From: Priestia megaterium
GTDB lineage: Bacteria; Bacillota; Bacilli; Bacillales; Bacillaceae_H
Reading direction: 5' to 3'
DNA: 64,000 nt
Assembly (NCBI RefSeq): GCF_009497655.1
Contig: NZ_CP023317.1
Span: forward strand, 3,253,501 to 3,317,500
Within the stretch, counting starts at the first letter, position 1; every line of letters starts with the position of its first letter. Made by a program: the position numbers and the translations under genes. The notes below the pieces were generated by a model, which had not been told where the DNA came from, did no database searches, and saw only the letters and a list, made by a program, of their open reading frames with translations. Of this stretch, positions 33,301 through 41,044 are shown piece by piece.

Positions 33301-33606
33301 CTATGTCAACTCAGCGCTTTTAGCGAGCATAAAAGCAGAGATACTAAACAAAACAATCAATAAAGAAGCGGCATGTAACAGTAAAAAAAGAAATTTTTGG
33401 CCGCCTTTAATGAAGCACGAATAAATCATTCCTAGGATTGTTACTAAGATTAAAAGTGCTGCTGCTATTTTAATTACTATAGCAAAGAAAGCTCCTGCAA
33501 ATACAATTGACGGAATAAAACACGCTACAATAATTATGTACAAAATCAGTGTAGCAATAAAAGCGTTTTTTGATACGTTTGAAGCACGTTTAAACAAATT
33601 CCCCAT
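33301..33606 (-). CDS. Hypothetical membrane protein (101 aa)
   Basis: Three membrane helices (FIATLILYIIIVACFIPSIV, FFAIVIKIAAALLILVTILG, FLFLLLHAASLLIVLFSIS) after a short basic N-terminus (MGNLFKRASNVSKN). ATG follows GGAAAGGAG. No family recognised and no functional residues evident; monocistronic with its own terminator. Confidence 0.6.
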   Translation of the reverse strand: MGNLFKRASNVSKNAFIATLILYIIIVACFIPSIVFAGAFFAIVIKIAAALLILVTILGMIYSCFIKGGQKFLFLLLHAASLLIVLFSISAFMLAKSAELT

Positions 33607-33846
33607 ATAATCTCCTTTCCCATTTTAAAACTGCATCTTTTACTATAATACATGTGTCTAGAGGACACAATTAACTTTTGTGAAAACCTTAATAAGTTAA
33701 GCTTGATCACCAATAATATCAGCTATATTTTTGAGATCTTGTTTGCTTAGTTTATCAAATGTTCTAGCTGTTTTTTTGTTTGAATTATTTGATGATAAAT
33801 AACCTTAAAGAACGCTTTGTAGTATTTACTTCAAAATCAATTCATA

Positions 33847-34500
33847 CTAAAATTCTCTCTTCCGGTAGATAAACAGCGCAATAAAGTAAGAAGCAATATA
33901 CATTACCATCCCCAAAAGAGTATATAAGATAGGAACATGCAAAGAAGAAGCGATCGGTAAGCTGGATGCTGCTAATATTTCAACTATATACCCAACAACT
34001 CCTTGTAAAGCAATCGCAACGAAAAGGCCGCCCATTCCACCTCCAAGTACTATTCCGTCAGATTTCTCTGCCCCGAATACATAAAGAAGCGGATAAGCAA
34101 TTGCACCGGCGAAAAGTACGATAAATGTACCAAACGAAACGATATTTACTATATTCTCTACTGCACTCTTGGAAATAAGCGAATACATTGAGAAAACACC
34201 ATAAGATAGGATGGTTCCGCTGACGACAATTAAAAAGTAAAAAATATAGTGACTTTGCACCACATTTTTCCGGCTAATTGGAAGGGTAAGCACGTATTTG
34301 TCATAGCCGGTTTTGCTTTCTAGTTTGATCACTTCAAGCGCTGGCATTGCCATTAATAAAATAATTAACATCGCTATAATACGATAAAATGAAGGATCAG
34401 CAAAATAAAAGATGACTGCAGAAATAACTATGGCGAGCGCTGTGTAAGTCAAAAAGCTTCGGTGAATGAGGTAATAGTTCGTTAACAATAGACCTTTCAT
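33847..34500 (-). CDS. ABC-2 type permease (PmtB/YtrC-like)
   Basis: A 217-residue six-helix membrane subunit of the ABC2_membrane_5 type. It has the family-typical cytoplasmic stretch LESKTGYDKYVLTLPISRKN after the second helix, implicated in coupling to the ATPase. Its ATG follows the ATPase stop directly (TAA then ATG), so the two are coupled. Such two-gene exporters in Firmicutes move amphipathic peptides or give antimicrobial peptide resistance; they usually come with a GntR (YtrA-like) gene, which is absent here. The last residues YRKREF end the operon. Confidence 0.85.
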   Translation of the reverse strand: MKGLLLTNYYLIHRSFLTYTALAIVISAVIFYFADPSFYRIIAMLIILLMAMPALEVIKLESKTGYDKYVLTLPISRKNVVQSHYIFYFLIVVSGTILSYGVFSMYSLISKSAVENIVNIVSFGTFIVLFAGAIAYPLLYVFGAEKSDGIVLGGGMGGLFVAIALQGVVGYIVEILAASSLPIASSLHVPILYTLLGMVMYIASYFIALFIYRKREF

Positions 34501-35352
34501 TTATCGTTCACTCCTTGTTAAAAGCACGCTTAGTTCTTCCATCGACATCGGTTCAGTTACAGTTCCTTCTGGCAGCTGATGCTTATCTGATACGAGTACA
34601 CGGGCAGACGTATCATACGTTCTTTTTGCCACTACTACATCTTCAGGAAGTACATTCAGCTGTTCTTCCTTCATAACGGCAATTGCGTACTCCTCAAACA
34701 CTTTCTCTTTTTCTTCATTTAATAAAATTTCACCGTTTTTAATCACAACAAGATGGCTCGCGATTTTTTCGACGTCGCTCATAATGTGAGATGAAAGCAG
34801 TATTCCGCTGTTCCCATCGCTGACAAAAGCTTTTAATTCATCTAATATCTGCTCTCTAGACGAAGGATCCAATCCTCCTGTCGCTTCATCTAACAGCAAT
34901 AGTTTAGCACCGTGAGACAGCGCTACCGCTAGAGATAATTTCATCGACATGCCGCGTGAAAACGTATGTATTTTTTTATCTTCTGGCAATGAAAAAGAAT
35001 GAATCAACCGGTGAAAATCAGCTTCTTCCCAAGAATTAAACAGCTTCTTAAAAACGTTGTTTAACTGTTTTATCGTTAAAGAAACCGGCAGATTAATCGC
35101 ATCAAACACGACTCCAATGTCTTCTTTAATCGTCGCATCTTTATTTAAATTGTCTTCACCAAATATTTCGACCGTACCGCTATCTCTTGAAATCAGTCCT
35201 AGTACCGCCTTAAACGTCGTCGATTTCCCTGCTCCGTTATCACCAATAAATCCTACAATCGATCCAGGAGGTACATGAAATGAAACATCTTTTAAAACCT
35301 CATTTTGGCCAAACGATTTTGCCATGTTTCTAACTTCTAAAAGATTTGTCAT
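34501..35352 (-). CDS. ABC transporter ATP-binding protein (YtrB/PmtA-like)
   Basis: A 283-residue ATPase. Walker A is GDNGAGKST (37-45), the signature is FSRGMSMKLSLA, Walker B LLLLDEAT and the H-loop SSHIMSDVE. The C-terminal 70 residues are an extra beta-rich domain found in this exporter class. It energises the adjacent permease. ATG start; the promoter must lie in the 280-bp AT-rich gap upstream, where no regulator gene or clear operator was found. Confidence 0.9.
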   Translation of the reverse strand: MTNLLEVRNMAKSFGQNEVLKDVSFHVPPGSIVGFIGDNGAGKSTTFKAVLGLISRDSGTVEIFGEDNLNKDATIKEDIGVVFDAINLPVSLTIKQLNNVFKKLFNSWEEADFHRLIHSFSLPEDKKIHTFSRGMSMKLSLAVALSHGAKLLLLDEATGGLDPSSREQILDELKAFVSDGNSGILLSSHIMSDVEKIASHLVVIKNGEILLNEEKEKVFEEYAIAVMKEEQLNVLPEDVVVAKRTYDTSARVLVSDKHQLPEGTVTEPMSMEELSVLLTRSER

Positions 35353-35590
35353 TTGCTCACTTCACTTTCTCTATTAGTAGTTAGTGTAATCTAATCGCTA
35401 TGATGATTCGTAATATCACCTTTTTTTTACAAAAATGAATATTCACTACCAATTATAGCTAGTAAACTACAAAAAGTCGATGACAACCTAAAGCTTTATT
35501 ACTCCTTCGTTTGTTTTTTATAATCGTAATATGTATGACAACATCTGCCTGTACTATTCTTATCCTATCCACTTATCAAAAGCGCAAATA

Positions 35591-35622
35591 AAAAAAGGAT
35601 CTCCTATAAAAGATCCTTTTTT
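35591..35622 (-). terminator. Intrinsic terminator
   Basis: AAAAAAGGATCT/AGATCCTTTTTT perfect stem, end of the yidC unit. Confidence 0.88.
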
Positions 35623-35627
35623 CTTCA

Positions 35628-35867
35628 CTATAATTGATGACCCTGCTTTTTTTCTTTTTCACTTAATACGTAGTCTGTTATAAAACCAAGAATAAGTCCA
35701 ACGGCTACCGGTATTAAACCGCCTTTTGCTTCCATTTGAAAATTTTCCGGTTCATTTACATAAATCCACTGAACTGAAAGCAACGAAATATGAAAGGTAT
35801 TTCCGATAAAAAATAAAAGTGCTATGGTGCCAATTGTTACGCCGAATGAAATGATGTATTTCTTCAC
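35628..35867 (-). CDS. Small two-helix membrane protein downstream of yidC
   Basis: 79 residues from a GTG start behind AAAGGAGGGG: helix IISFGVTIGTIALLFFIGNT, a polar extracytoplasmic loop (WIYVNEPENFQMEAKGG), helix LIPVAVGLILGFITDYVLS and a charged tail. It follows yidC by 55 bp on the same strand and shares its terminator, so it is part of that unit. It might be a client or modulator of the insertase (inference). Family not recognised. Confidence 0.6.
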   Translation of the reverse strand: MKKYIISFGVTIGTIALLFFIGNTFHISLLSVQWIYVNEPENFQMEAKGGLIPVAVGLILGFITDYVLSEKEKKQGHQL

Positions 35868-35922
35868 TGTACCCCTCCTTTCATTAAAAGGCTGCTCCAA
35901 GCAAAGCAACCTTTTAATTTCT

Positions 35923-36687
35923 TTATTTTGCTTCAAGCACTGCCTTTTCTCGAAAAACCTTTTTTAATACAAGAGATTGAAAGATCATAAACAAACTGCC
36001 CGTCATCCAATACAAGACGAGACCTGACGGTGAAAATATCCCAAAAGAAAGGACCATGACAGGCGAAAGAATTTGGGCTAGCAGTGCGTGGGATGAATTC
36101 ATTCCATCTACGCCTGTTTGCATAACTCTTCCCTGTAAGTACGTAGCAACCGCTGCAACGATCGGAAGAATAAAATAGGGATCCGAGTGCCCTAAATCTA
36201 GCCACAAAAAGGACGATGCGCTAATCTCATCTATTCGTCTAATCGCATAGTACACAATTGAAAAGACTGGAAGCTGAACTAGTAAAGGAATGCATCCCAT
36301 CAGCGGGTTAGCTCCATTTTCTTTAAGCAGTTCCATCATTTCACGCTGATATTGCTGCTGACTCTCAGGATCCTTATCTTTGTACTTCTCTTTTAGCTGT
36401 TGAAGCTGAGGCTGTATACTTTTATTGCTCAGCTGATTTTTATATTGAAGAATGTTTAAAGGCGCCAGCAGCATACGTACGCCCACCGTCACAAGCATAA
36501 TTGAAAAGCCAACGCTTTGATGAAGCCACGTATTTCCTATAAACAAAATGAGCAGTGAAAAAGGATAAATAAAATAGTGATCAAAAAAGTGAGTGTGCGA
36601 ACTTTGAATCACGTTTGCTGAATCACATCCGGCAAGTAGAAAAATGGAAACAACAATAAAGAAAAGCTTCTTTTTATGTTTTAACAT
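35923..36687 (-). CDS. yidC: YidC/Oxa1-type membrane protein insertase, lipoprotein form
   Basis: A 254-residue insertase with a lipoprotein signal (lipobox LLAGC, Cys21), five membrane helices, the conserved hydrophilic-groove Arg (Arg71 in VTVGVRMLLAP), the coiled cytoplasmic loop LQQLKEKYKDKDPESQQQYQ and the PLMGCIPLLVQLPVF segment. It inserts membrane proteins alone or with Sec. The form matches B. subtilis SpoIIIJ/YqjG. The upstream 96-codon ORF and a hairpin over the Shine-Dalgarno reproduce the mifM-yqjG (yidC2) control arrangement, so this is probably the inducible second insertase. Confidence 0.92.
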   Translation of the reverse strand: MLKHKKKLFFIVVSIFLLAGCDSANVIQSSHTHFFDHYFIYPFSLLILFIGNTWLHQSVGFSIMLVTVGVRMLLAPLNILQYKNQLSNKSIQPQLQQLKEKYKDKDPESQQQYQREMMELLKENGANPLMGCIPLLVQLPVFSIVYYAIRRIDEISASSFLWLDLGHSDPYFILPIVAAVATYLQGRVMQTGVDGMNSSHALLAQILSPVMVLSFGIFSPSGLVLYWMTGSLFMIFQSLVLKKVFREKAVLEAK

Positions 36688-36694
36688 TTATATT

Positions 36695-36732
36695 CCTCCA
36701 GTATTTTTTTAGTTAAACGAAAAAAATACTGG
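36695..36732 (-). promoter_or_regulatory. Stem-loop sequestering the yidC Shine-Dalgarno
   Basis: On the minus strand CCAGTATTTTTTT (36732-36720) and AAAAAAATACTGG (36710-36698) form a perfect 13-bp stem with a 9-nt loop. The GG at the stem end belongs to the GGAGG of yidC (36699-36695). The stop codon of the upstream ORF straddles loop and 3' arm. A ribosome paused near the end of that ORF would hold the 5' arm open and free the site. Confidence 0.8.
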
Positions 36733-36999
36733 CGAATAAGGACCTTCATCGTCTTGTTCACCTATTGCTTCTTGTCTCTGAACAGAATGTATAAATTTAA
36801 ATTTATGATACACGCAGCATATAAGATCCTGAGCACGTAAAAGATTTACGTTTTGTATGAGATACATGTCTTTTTGCTGCAGGCAAACGTGCTTATGTAT
36901 TGTTTGAAATGTAGCTAGTTTAATAGCAGCATGTACAAAGAATGCTGTCATGATCGCAAATGATAAATACACTAAAGCATCCGGTATAAATAATTCCAT
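36709..36999 (-). CDS. mifM: MifM-like regulatory nascent chain upstream of yidC
   Basis: A 96-residue protein, one residue longer than B. subtilis MifM. It has one N-terminal membrane segment (ALVYLSFAIMTAFFVHAA), a soluble basic part (DLICCVYHKFKFIHSVQRQ) and a C-terminal acidic cluster (EQDDE, 81-85), the same order as MifM, whose arrest region ends in DEED. Direct sequence similarity is weak, so the call rests on architecture: length, position before yidC, and the hairpin. In that model low insertase activity prolongs translational arrest and turns on yidC. If it is not MifM it is still a short membrane-targeted leader ORF. Confidence 0.6.
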   Translation of the reverse strand: MELFIPDALVYLSFAIMTAFFVHAAIKLATFQTIHKHVCLQQKDMYLIQNVNLLRAQDLICCVYHKFKFIHSVQRQEAIGEQDDEGPYSPVFFSFN

Positions 37000-37282
37000 T
37001 TATTCACATACTTATGGATTATTGTATCATATTTTCCTTATTTTAGGTTAAATATTTTTATGAAGCAGATTTAATCTAATGTAGCCCACAAAACCGATTT
37101 CCTTATAGGAGTCAAAAAATAAGTTTCTTTTTGTACATGTCATTATACATTTTGATGAAATGACGTATAGACAATATACTGGGACACATATAATTCTAAA
37201 AATTTCTACTTTTATTAGCAAAAAGGATATTATTCCTTTTTATGGTATAATCAAAAAATATAATTCATAGGGAGTGAAACTA

Positions 37283-37558
37283 TTGGAAACTAATACAAAA
37301 CCTCAAGTAAACACCAACTCTATTGTTTCTCTAACTCTAGGTATCCTGTCCATTTTTATTCCAATCCTCGGGTTTATTACAGGTATTATCGGCATTATCC
37401 TCTACAAAAAAGCATCAAATCAAATAGCTGCTTCCAATCAAAGCGGTAAAGGACTCGCGATTGCCGGGCTGATCTGCAGTATAGTAGGCGTGATTTCTCA
37501 GCTGTTCTTCGTATTAGGAATTATTACGTTTGTATTTGCAGGAACGACAATGGAATAA
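37283..37558 (+). CDS. DUF4190 domain membrane protein
   Basis: 91 residues with two membrane hairpins of the DUF4190 type: NSIVSLTLGILSIFIPILGF then ITGIIGIILYKKASNQ, and KGLAIAGLICSIVGVISQLF at the end. The conserved pattern S-L-x-LGI and G-x-AIAG-x-IC marks the family, which is of unknown role. I use a TTG start eight bases after GGGAG; a GTG three codons upstream overlaps that site. Confidence 0.75.
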   Translation: METNTKPQVNTNSIVSLTLGILSIFIPILGFITGIIGIILYKKASNQIAASNQSGKGLAIAGLICSIVGVISQLFFVLGIITFVFAGTTME

Positions 37559-37606
37559 AAACGTAGTTTATATAGAATTATTCACATTTCTATGTAAAAC
37601 AATAAA

Positions 37607-37638
37607 AGCTTGATTTTCAAACAGTTGAAAATCAAGCT
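37607..37638. repeat. 14-bp inverted repeat (hairpin) after the DUF4190 gene
   Basis: AGCTTGATTTTCAA/TTGAAAATCAAGCT with a 4-nt loop. It is placed like a terminator for the plus-strand gene but lacks a T-run on that strand. Confidence 0.55.
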
Positions 37639-37709
37639 CCTAAAATGTAAACGTTACTTATTTAATCATCGTTACTACACTTACGCGAAATTGCAAAGGA
37701 GAATACAAA

Positions 37710-37918
37710 ATTAAATCTATCGTTGAATCCAGAATAAAAGAAATCATAATTGTTCTACTTACTTTACTGCTAGTCATCTCTGTGTTGATTAACTGTTCAG
37801 CTATTTTAATAGTACAGAAATAAAAACGTTCACCTCAAAATGTTATGATAACGGCGGAGATGCGATAGTAGAAATACATAATCCAATTACCAATGACTAT
37901 TCTTTTAAATGTAAATAG
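37710..37918 (+). pseudogene. Decayed small membrane-anchored protein gene
   Basis: A good ribosome site (AAAGGAG) is followed at the right distance by ATT rather than ATG. From there a frame encodes a basic N-terminus and membrane helix (KSIVESRIKEIIIVLLTLLL) and stops. A second frame, shifted by two, continues with a protein-like tail (TSKCYDNGGDAIVEIHNPIT). Together they look like one protein of about 69 residues disabled by start loss and a frameshift. ATT initiation with programmed frameshifting cannot be excluded but is less likely. Confidence 0.4.
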
Positions 37919-37956
37919 CTGAGTTAAAAAACAGCTGGTCACTGAACAAGCTTACC

Positions 37957-37988
37957 TAGAAGAGGGCTAACGATTTAGCCCTCTTCTA
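37957..37988. repeat. 14-bp inverted repeat
   Basis: TAGAAGAGGGCTAA/TTAGCCCTCTTCTA, 4-nt loop, between the decayed gene and the next small ORF. Terminator-like, but without a T-run. Confidence 0.5.
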
Positions 37989-38034
37989 TACGTTAAAATA
38001 TCGACGTATTAAGTCAACAATAAAGGAGTTCTTT

Positions 38035-38214
38035 ATGAAACATGTCATATTAGGCATCTGCGTATTCGTATATGCCGTACTATTAGACTATCTAAAATAT
38101 AACTATGGTCTTAACCTTATAGGAAAGGTGCTAATTCTGTCTGTTTTAACTGGTGTTACGTATAAAATTGTCGAGAAAATATATGAAAACCGAGAAACTA
38201 CCTCAAAGAATTAA
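38035..38214 (+). CDS. Small two-helix membrane protein (59 aa)
   Basis: Behind AAAGGAG at ideal spacing, an ATG opens MKHVILGICVFVYAVLLDYL, a loop KYNYGLN, a second helix LIGKVLILSVLTGVTYKIV and a charged tail. Ribosome site, hydrophobic pattern and a following terminator make it convincing despite its size. Function unknown. Confidence 0.65.
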   Translation: MKHVILGICVFVYAVLLDYLKYNYGLNLIGKVLILSVLTGVTYKIVEKIYENRETTSKN

Positions 38215-38238
38215 AAAACCTATAACCGCTCTAGATAT

Positions 38239-38276
38239 AAAACAAACGCTGACAATTGGATGTCAGCGTTTGTTTT
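38239..38276. terminator. Bidirectional intrinsic terminator
   Basis: AAAACAAACGCTGACA/TGTCAGCGTTTGTTTT perfect 16-bp arms. Confidence 0.92.
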
Positions 38277-38344
38277 ACTTGTTTTTATGAAGTGAATTAT
38301 TTGCTCATAAAAGCAACAGATCTTAAAGTCTCACGATCTATACT

Positions 38345-39646
38345 CTATTGCTGATTACCATGTAAGGTGTTTGTAACCATTAAATCCTTACGTCTATAAA
38401 TACTCAACACAATTCCAATTAAGAAAGCATTTAACAAGATCGGCATCAATCCATAGCTAATAAAGGGCAGTGACATGTTTGTCATAGGAAAGAATCCGAC
38501 AATCATTCCTACGTTCCCAACTAGCTGTACAGTATAGACCATTACAACTCCTGCTAGTAAAAGCTTGCTGTACGTATCGTTTAGATTTCGAGCAATAAAC
38601 ATAATTCTCAGAGCAACTAAACAAAGAACCACAATAAGAATTGCTGCAAATAACCATCCGTAATAATACGTAAAACTTAAGAAGACGAAGTTAGTATGAG
38701 CCTCAGGGATGAATTGATCCGCAAATGAATGCTTGCCAAACCACCCTGCACCCACAAATAGATGATGTATTTCTAAGAGTCCAAATTTGGATGTTAAATA
38801 TTCAGCGTTATAGGGATTTAAAAATGAAAGAACTCTATACTTCTGATAATAAGCAACGGTCATCCATCCAATTATGCCCCAAGCAGCGACTAACGCAAAG
38901 CCAGTTCCTAGGACAATGGCTATTTTCTTTTTATTTAGCTTACTCCACCAGATCATCGTAAAGGTCATGGCTACATATATAAAGAGCGTTGTAAGGCTGA
39001 ATTGTAAAAAGAAATACGATGACAGAATGAACAAAAGAATAAATTTCCACATTTTAAAGCGATCGCTTTGAAAGAACCCTCCCCATGCCATAAGGAAAAA
39101 AGGAATGGCCATTAAACCTTCCATTTTTAAAGGCCCTAACTTAAAAACAGCTTGACCGTCTACGACGGTGTTAAAATGCCTTGTGAGGAACAATAAGAGT
39201 GCAGTACCTAATAAATAGAACATCCATCCTTTATTGGCCATCTTTCTATAGTCTATCAACATCATGCCAAGAGCTAAAACCCCACCTAAAACTACAAAGA
39301 TAGCCTTATACATAGAAAAATGATTATCATTCATATACCCTTGGGACAGCAGTGGCAGAAACCCTAAAAGAAGAGCAGCTACAAATAAAATTAAGGTCAT
39401 CCAGTCTACTTTCGGTCGATGAATACGGTTAAGACTTTGACCAATGCTGATGGGATTTCCCATTTGAGTAACAGCCTTGGCTTCTGCTTGGTCTTCGCTT
39501 ATCCCTTTTTGCAGCCAATAGCTTTTTACTTCGTTTAAATGATGATGCAATTCCGCAGAAACAAATGCCTGGGCTTCTTTTGATTTTATTTGTGCCTTCA
39601 CTTGTTCCAAGAATGAATTTCTTTGTTCACTCATATCCTTCTTCAC
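38345..39646 (-). CDS. FtsW/RodA/SpoVE-like (SEDS) membrane protein with N-terminal prefix domain
   Basis: A 433-residue protein. Residues 10-75 form a soluble helical permease-prefix domain (SAELHHHLNEVKSYWLQKGI; VTQMGNPISIGQSLNRIHRP); about ten helices of the SEDS fold follow. SEDS proteins polymerise peptidoglycan glycan strands. The catalytic motif HTD in the fourth outer loop here reads EAHTNFVF, with Asn319 in place of the essential Asp, so glycosyltransfer may be lost. It ends an operon with an ECF sigma factor and a PadR-type regulator and overlaps the latter by 4 bp (GTGA). A stress-specific envelope role is likely. Confidence 0.85.
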   Translation of the reverse strand: MKKDMSEQRNSFLEQVKAQIKSKEAQAFVSAELHHHLNEVKSYWLQKGISEDQAEAKAVTQMGNPISIGQSLNRIHRPKVDWMTLILFVAALLLGFLPLLSQGYMNDNHFSMYKAIFVVLGGVLALGMMLIDYRKMANKGWMFYLLGTALLLFLTRHFNTVVDGQAVFKLGPLKMEGLMAIPFFLMAWGGFFQSDRFKMWKFILLFILSSYFFLQFSLTTLFIYVAMTFTMIWWSKLNKKKIAIVLGTGFALVAAWGIIGWMTVAYYQKYRVLSFLNPYNAEYLTSKFGLLEIHHLFVGAGWFGKHSFADQFIPEAHTNFVFLSFTYYYGWLFAAILIVVLCLVALRIMFIARNLNDTYSKLLLAGVVMVYTVQLVGNVGMIVGFFPMTNMSLPFISYGLMPILLNAFLIGIVLSIYRRKDLMVTNTLHGNQQ

Positions 39647-40050
39647 CCCTCAAATATTTCTTTAAAACTCATTTGATTAGATAATGGCTGCTCTTCCACT
39701 TTTTTAAGTAGCCTGCAGCCCTTTTTATTTAATTGATAAAACTTAGCTCCGTCTTCTTGCCAACTGCTCGTCAATATACCTTTTAGCTCTAGTCGATGCA
39801 GGATGACATATAAAGACCCTTCGTTTTCTTTGAAATCTAAAATTCCTCGGCTTTGCAGTAAGCTGACTAACTCATAGCCCGTTTTCTCCTGCACAAGCAG
39901 CTGCATCATAGCAATCAGAATTTCTTCGTCGCTATGAGTCTCTTGCTTTATTTTTTCTCGAATGCTTTTCTTATGACTTTCCGTAAATTTTAGCTGAGCA
40001 AACACTTCACGATCCATTGTTTTTCTAAGATTTTTAAGACGTTTATCCAT
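39643..40050 (-). CDS. PadR-family transcriptional regulator
   Basis: A 135-residue protein with an unusual basic N-terminal extension of about 40 residues, then a PadR winged helix (EEILIAMMQLLVQEKTGYEL, NEGSLYVILHRLELKGILTS, KFYQLNKKGCRLLKKVEE). It lies 3 bp after the sigma factor gene and overlaps the SEDS gene, so all three are translationally coupled. Sigma-PadR-prefix-domain membrane protein operons recur in Bacillus. The PadR protein probably modulates the sigma-dependent operon. Confidence 0.88.
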   Translation of the reverse strand: MDKRLKNLRKTMDREVFAQLKFTESHKKSIREKIKQETHSDEEILIAMMQLLVQEKTGYELVSLLQSRGILDFKENEGSLYVILHRLELKGILTSSWQEDGAKFYQLNKKGCRLLKKVEEQPLSNQMSFKEIFEG

Positions 40051-40053
40051 GAC

Positions 40054-40587
40054 TCATTCCTCCAGCATTTCTTTTAAAAGTGATTTTGCACGCCTCAGTC
40101 TTGTTTTTACTGTATTCGTTCCGGTTTTGGTTACGAGCGCAATGTCTTTAATTAACAATTCTTCATAGTAAAAGAGGTAAATCACTTCTTTATATTTGGT
40201 AGGCAGCTTCATAACAGCTGACATCAGCTCGTGGTCTTCTTCGTGTTGAATAACAGCTTCCTCTATGTTTTCTTTTTCACTTATATGATTTGGAAAATAG
40301 TCTGTCGCCAGTATAATGTTTTTGTTGTACCAGCTTTTTAAAAAGTCTTTACAGTGGTTAATTGCGATTTGCCATAACCACGTCCGAAACTTGGATCTAC
40401 CGCTGTACTTGTAAAGATTTTTGTAGCATTTAATAAAAATCTCCTGCGTCAAATCCTCCGCAACCGCTACGCTGTTTACATATGAGTAAGCCAGCTGCAA
40501 GATTTCCTGTCCATATCGATCCATAATTTCATCTATCACTAGTTCTTTGTCTTGCACGTGTATCCATTCTACGGTTAGTTCTTTCAC
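40054..40587 (-). CDS. ECF-type RNA polymerase sigma factor
   Basis: A 177-residue sigma-70 family protein with region 2 (ILQLAYSYVNSVAVAEDLTQ, EIFIKCYKNL, FRTWLWQIAINHCKDFLKS) and region 4 (LPTKYKEVIYLFYYEELLIK, TGTNTVKTRLRRAKSLLKEM). It directs RNA polymerase to alternative promoters. No classical anti-sigma gene follows; control may be through PadR or the prefix domain of the SEDS protein. An AACC/CGTC promoter of the ECF kind lies 26-53 bp upstream, suggesting autoregulation. GTG start behind AAAGGAGAGG. Confidence 0.9.
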   Translation of the reverse strand: MKELTVEWIHVQDKELVIDEIMDRYGQEILQLAYSYVNSVAVAEDLTQEIFIKCYKNLYKYSGRSKFRTWLWQIAINHCKDFLKSWYNKNIILATDYFPNHISEKENIEEAVIQHEEDHELMSAVMKLPTKYKEVIYLFYYEELLIKDIALVTKTGTNTVKTRLRRAKSLLKEMLEE

Positions 40588-40612
40588 TTCTGCCTCTCCT
40601 TTCTTGTTCTTA

Positions 40613-40640
40613 GACGAAGCGTTTTATAAAAAGGTTTTTA
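40613..40640 (-). promoter_or_regulatory. ECF-type promoter upstream of the sigma gene
   Basis: On the minus strand AACC, 16 nt, CGTC, with T-rich DNA after the -35 as in B. subtilis sigma-W/M promoters. It fits positive autoregulation. Confidence 0.5.
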
Positions 40641-40678
40641 TATTTTTATTTTTATTTTCTAGATAATTGCATCTGCAC

Positions 40679-40709
40679 GAAAAAAAGGTTCTCTACACGA
40701 GAACCTTTA
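40679..40709 (-). terminator. Intrinsic terminator
   Basis: AAAGGTTCTC/GAGAACCTTT stem with a minus-strand T-run. Confidence 0.85.
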
Positions 40710-40729
40710 GTAGTACTTTTATGTACATG

Positions 40730-40987
40730 CTATGAAAAAAGATAGCCGGTAAAGATAATAAACCCTGTAACGAGGATTAATCCACCGCTAATTATCACTG
40801 TCAAAATACTTCTCAGAGCCGATACCCAATTGTTTATTCCAAAGAACCCTGCGATACCAATACAAAATAGAATAATTGCTAAACAAAGATTGATATTCAA
40901 TAACGCTGGATAATAAAAAGTGATGAAAAAGAAACCAACGCATAGTAGCGTAAAGATAAATGACCAGAAATTAATAATTCGCGCCAT
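40730..40987 (-). CDS. Small membrane protein (85 aa)
   Basis: Three membrane helices (FWSFIFTLLCVGFFFITFY, INLCLAIILFCIGIAGFFGI, ILTVIISGGLILVTGFIIFT) with very short loops and no charged functional residues. ATG behind GGAGGGTAGG. Monocistronic. Family not recognised. Confidence 0.6.
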   Translation of the reverse strand: MARIINFWSFIFTLLCVGFFFITFYYPALLNINLCLAIILFCIGIAGFFGINNWVSALRSILTVIISGGLILVTGFIIFTGYLFS

Positions 40988-41044
40988 CTCACCTACCCTC
41001 CTCTACCTTTAAAAGTTCCACGTTTAAACACATTCGGAATTGAG

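Noticed and set aside
33700-33812. Minus-strand stretch reading like a protein tail (TARTFDKLSKQDLKNIADII)
   Set aside because: No start codon or ribosome site, a stop directly upstream, and another frame is open over the same bases; possible gene remnant but unsupported.
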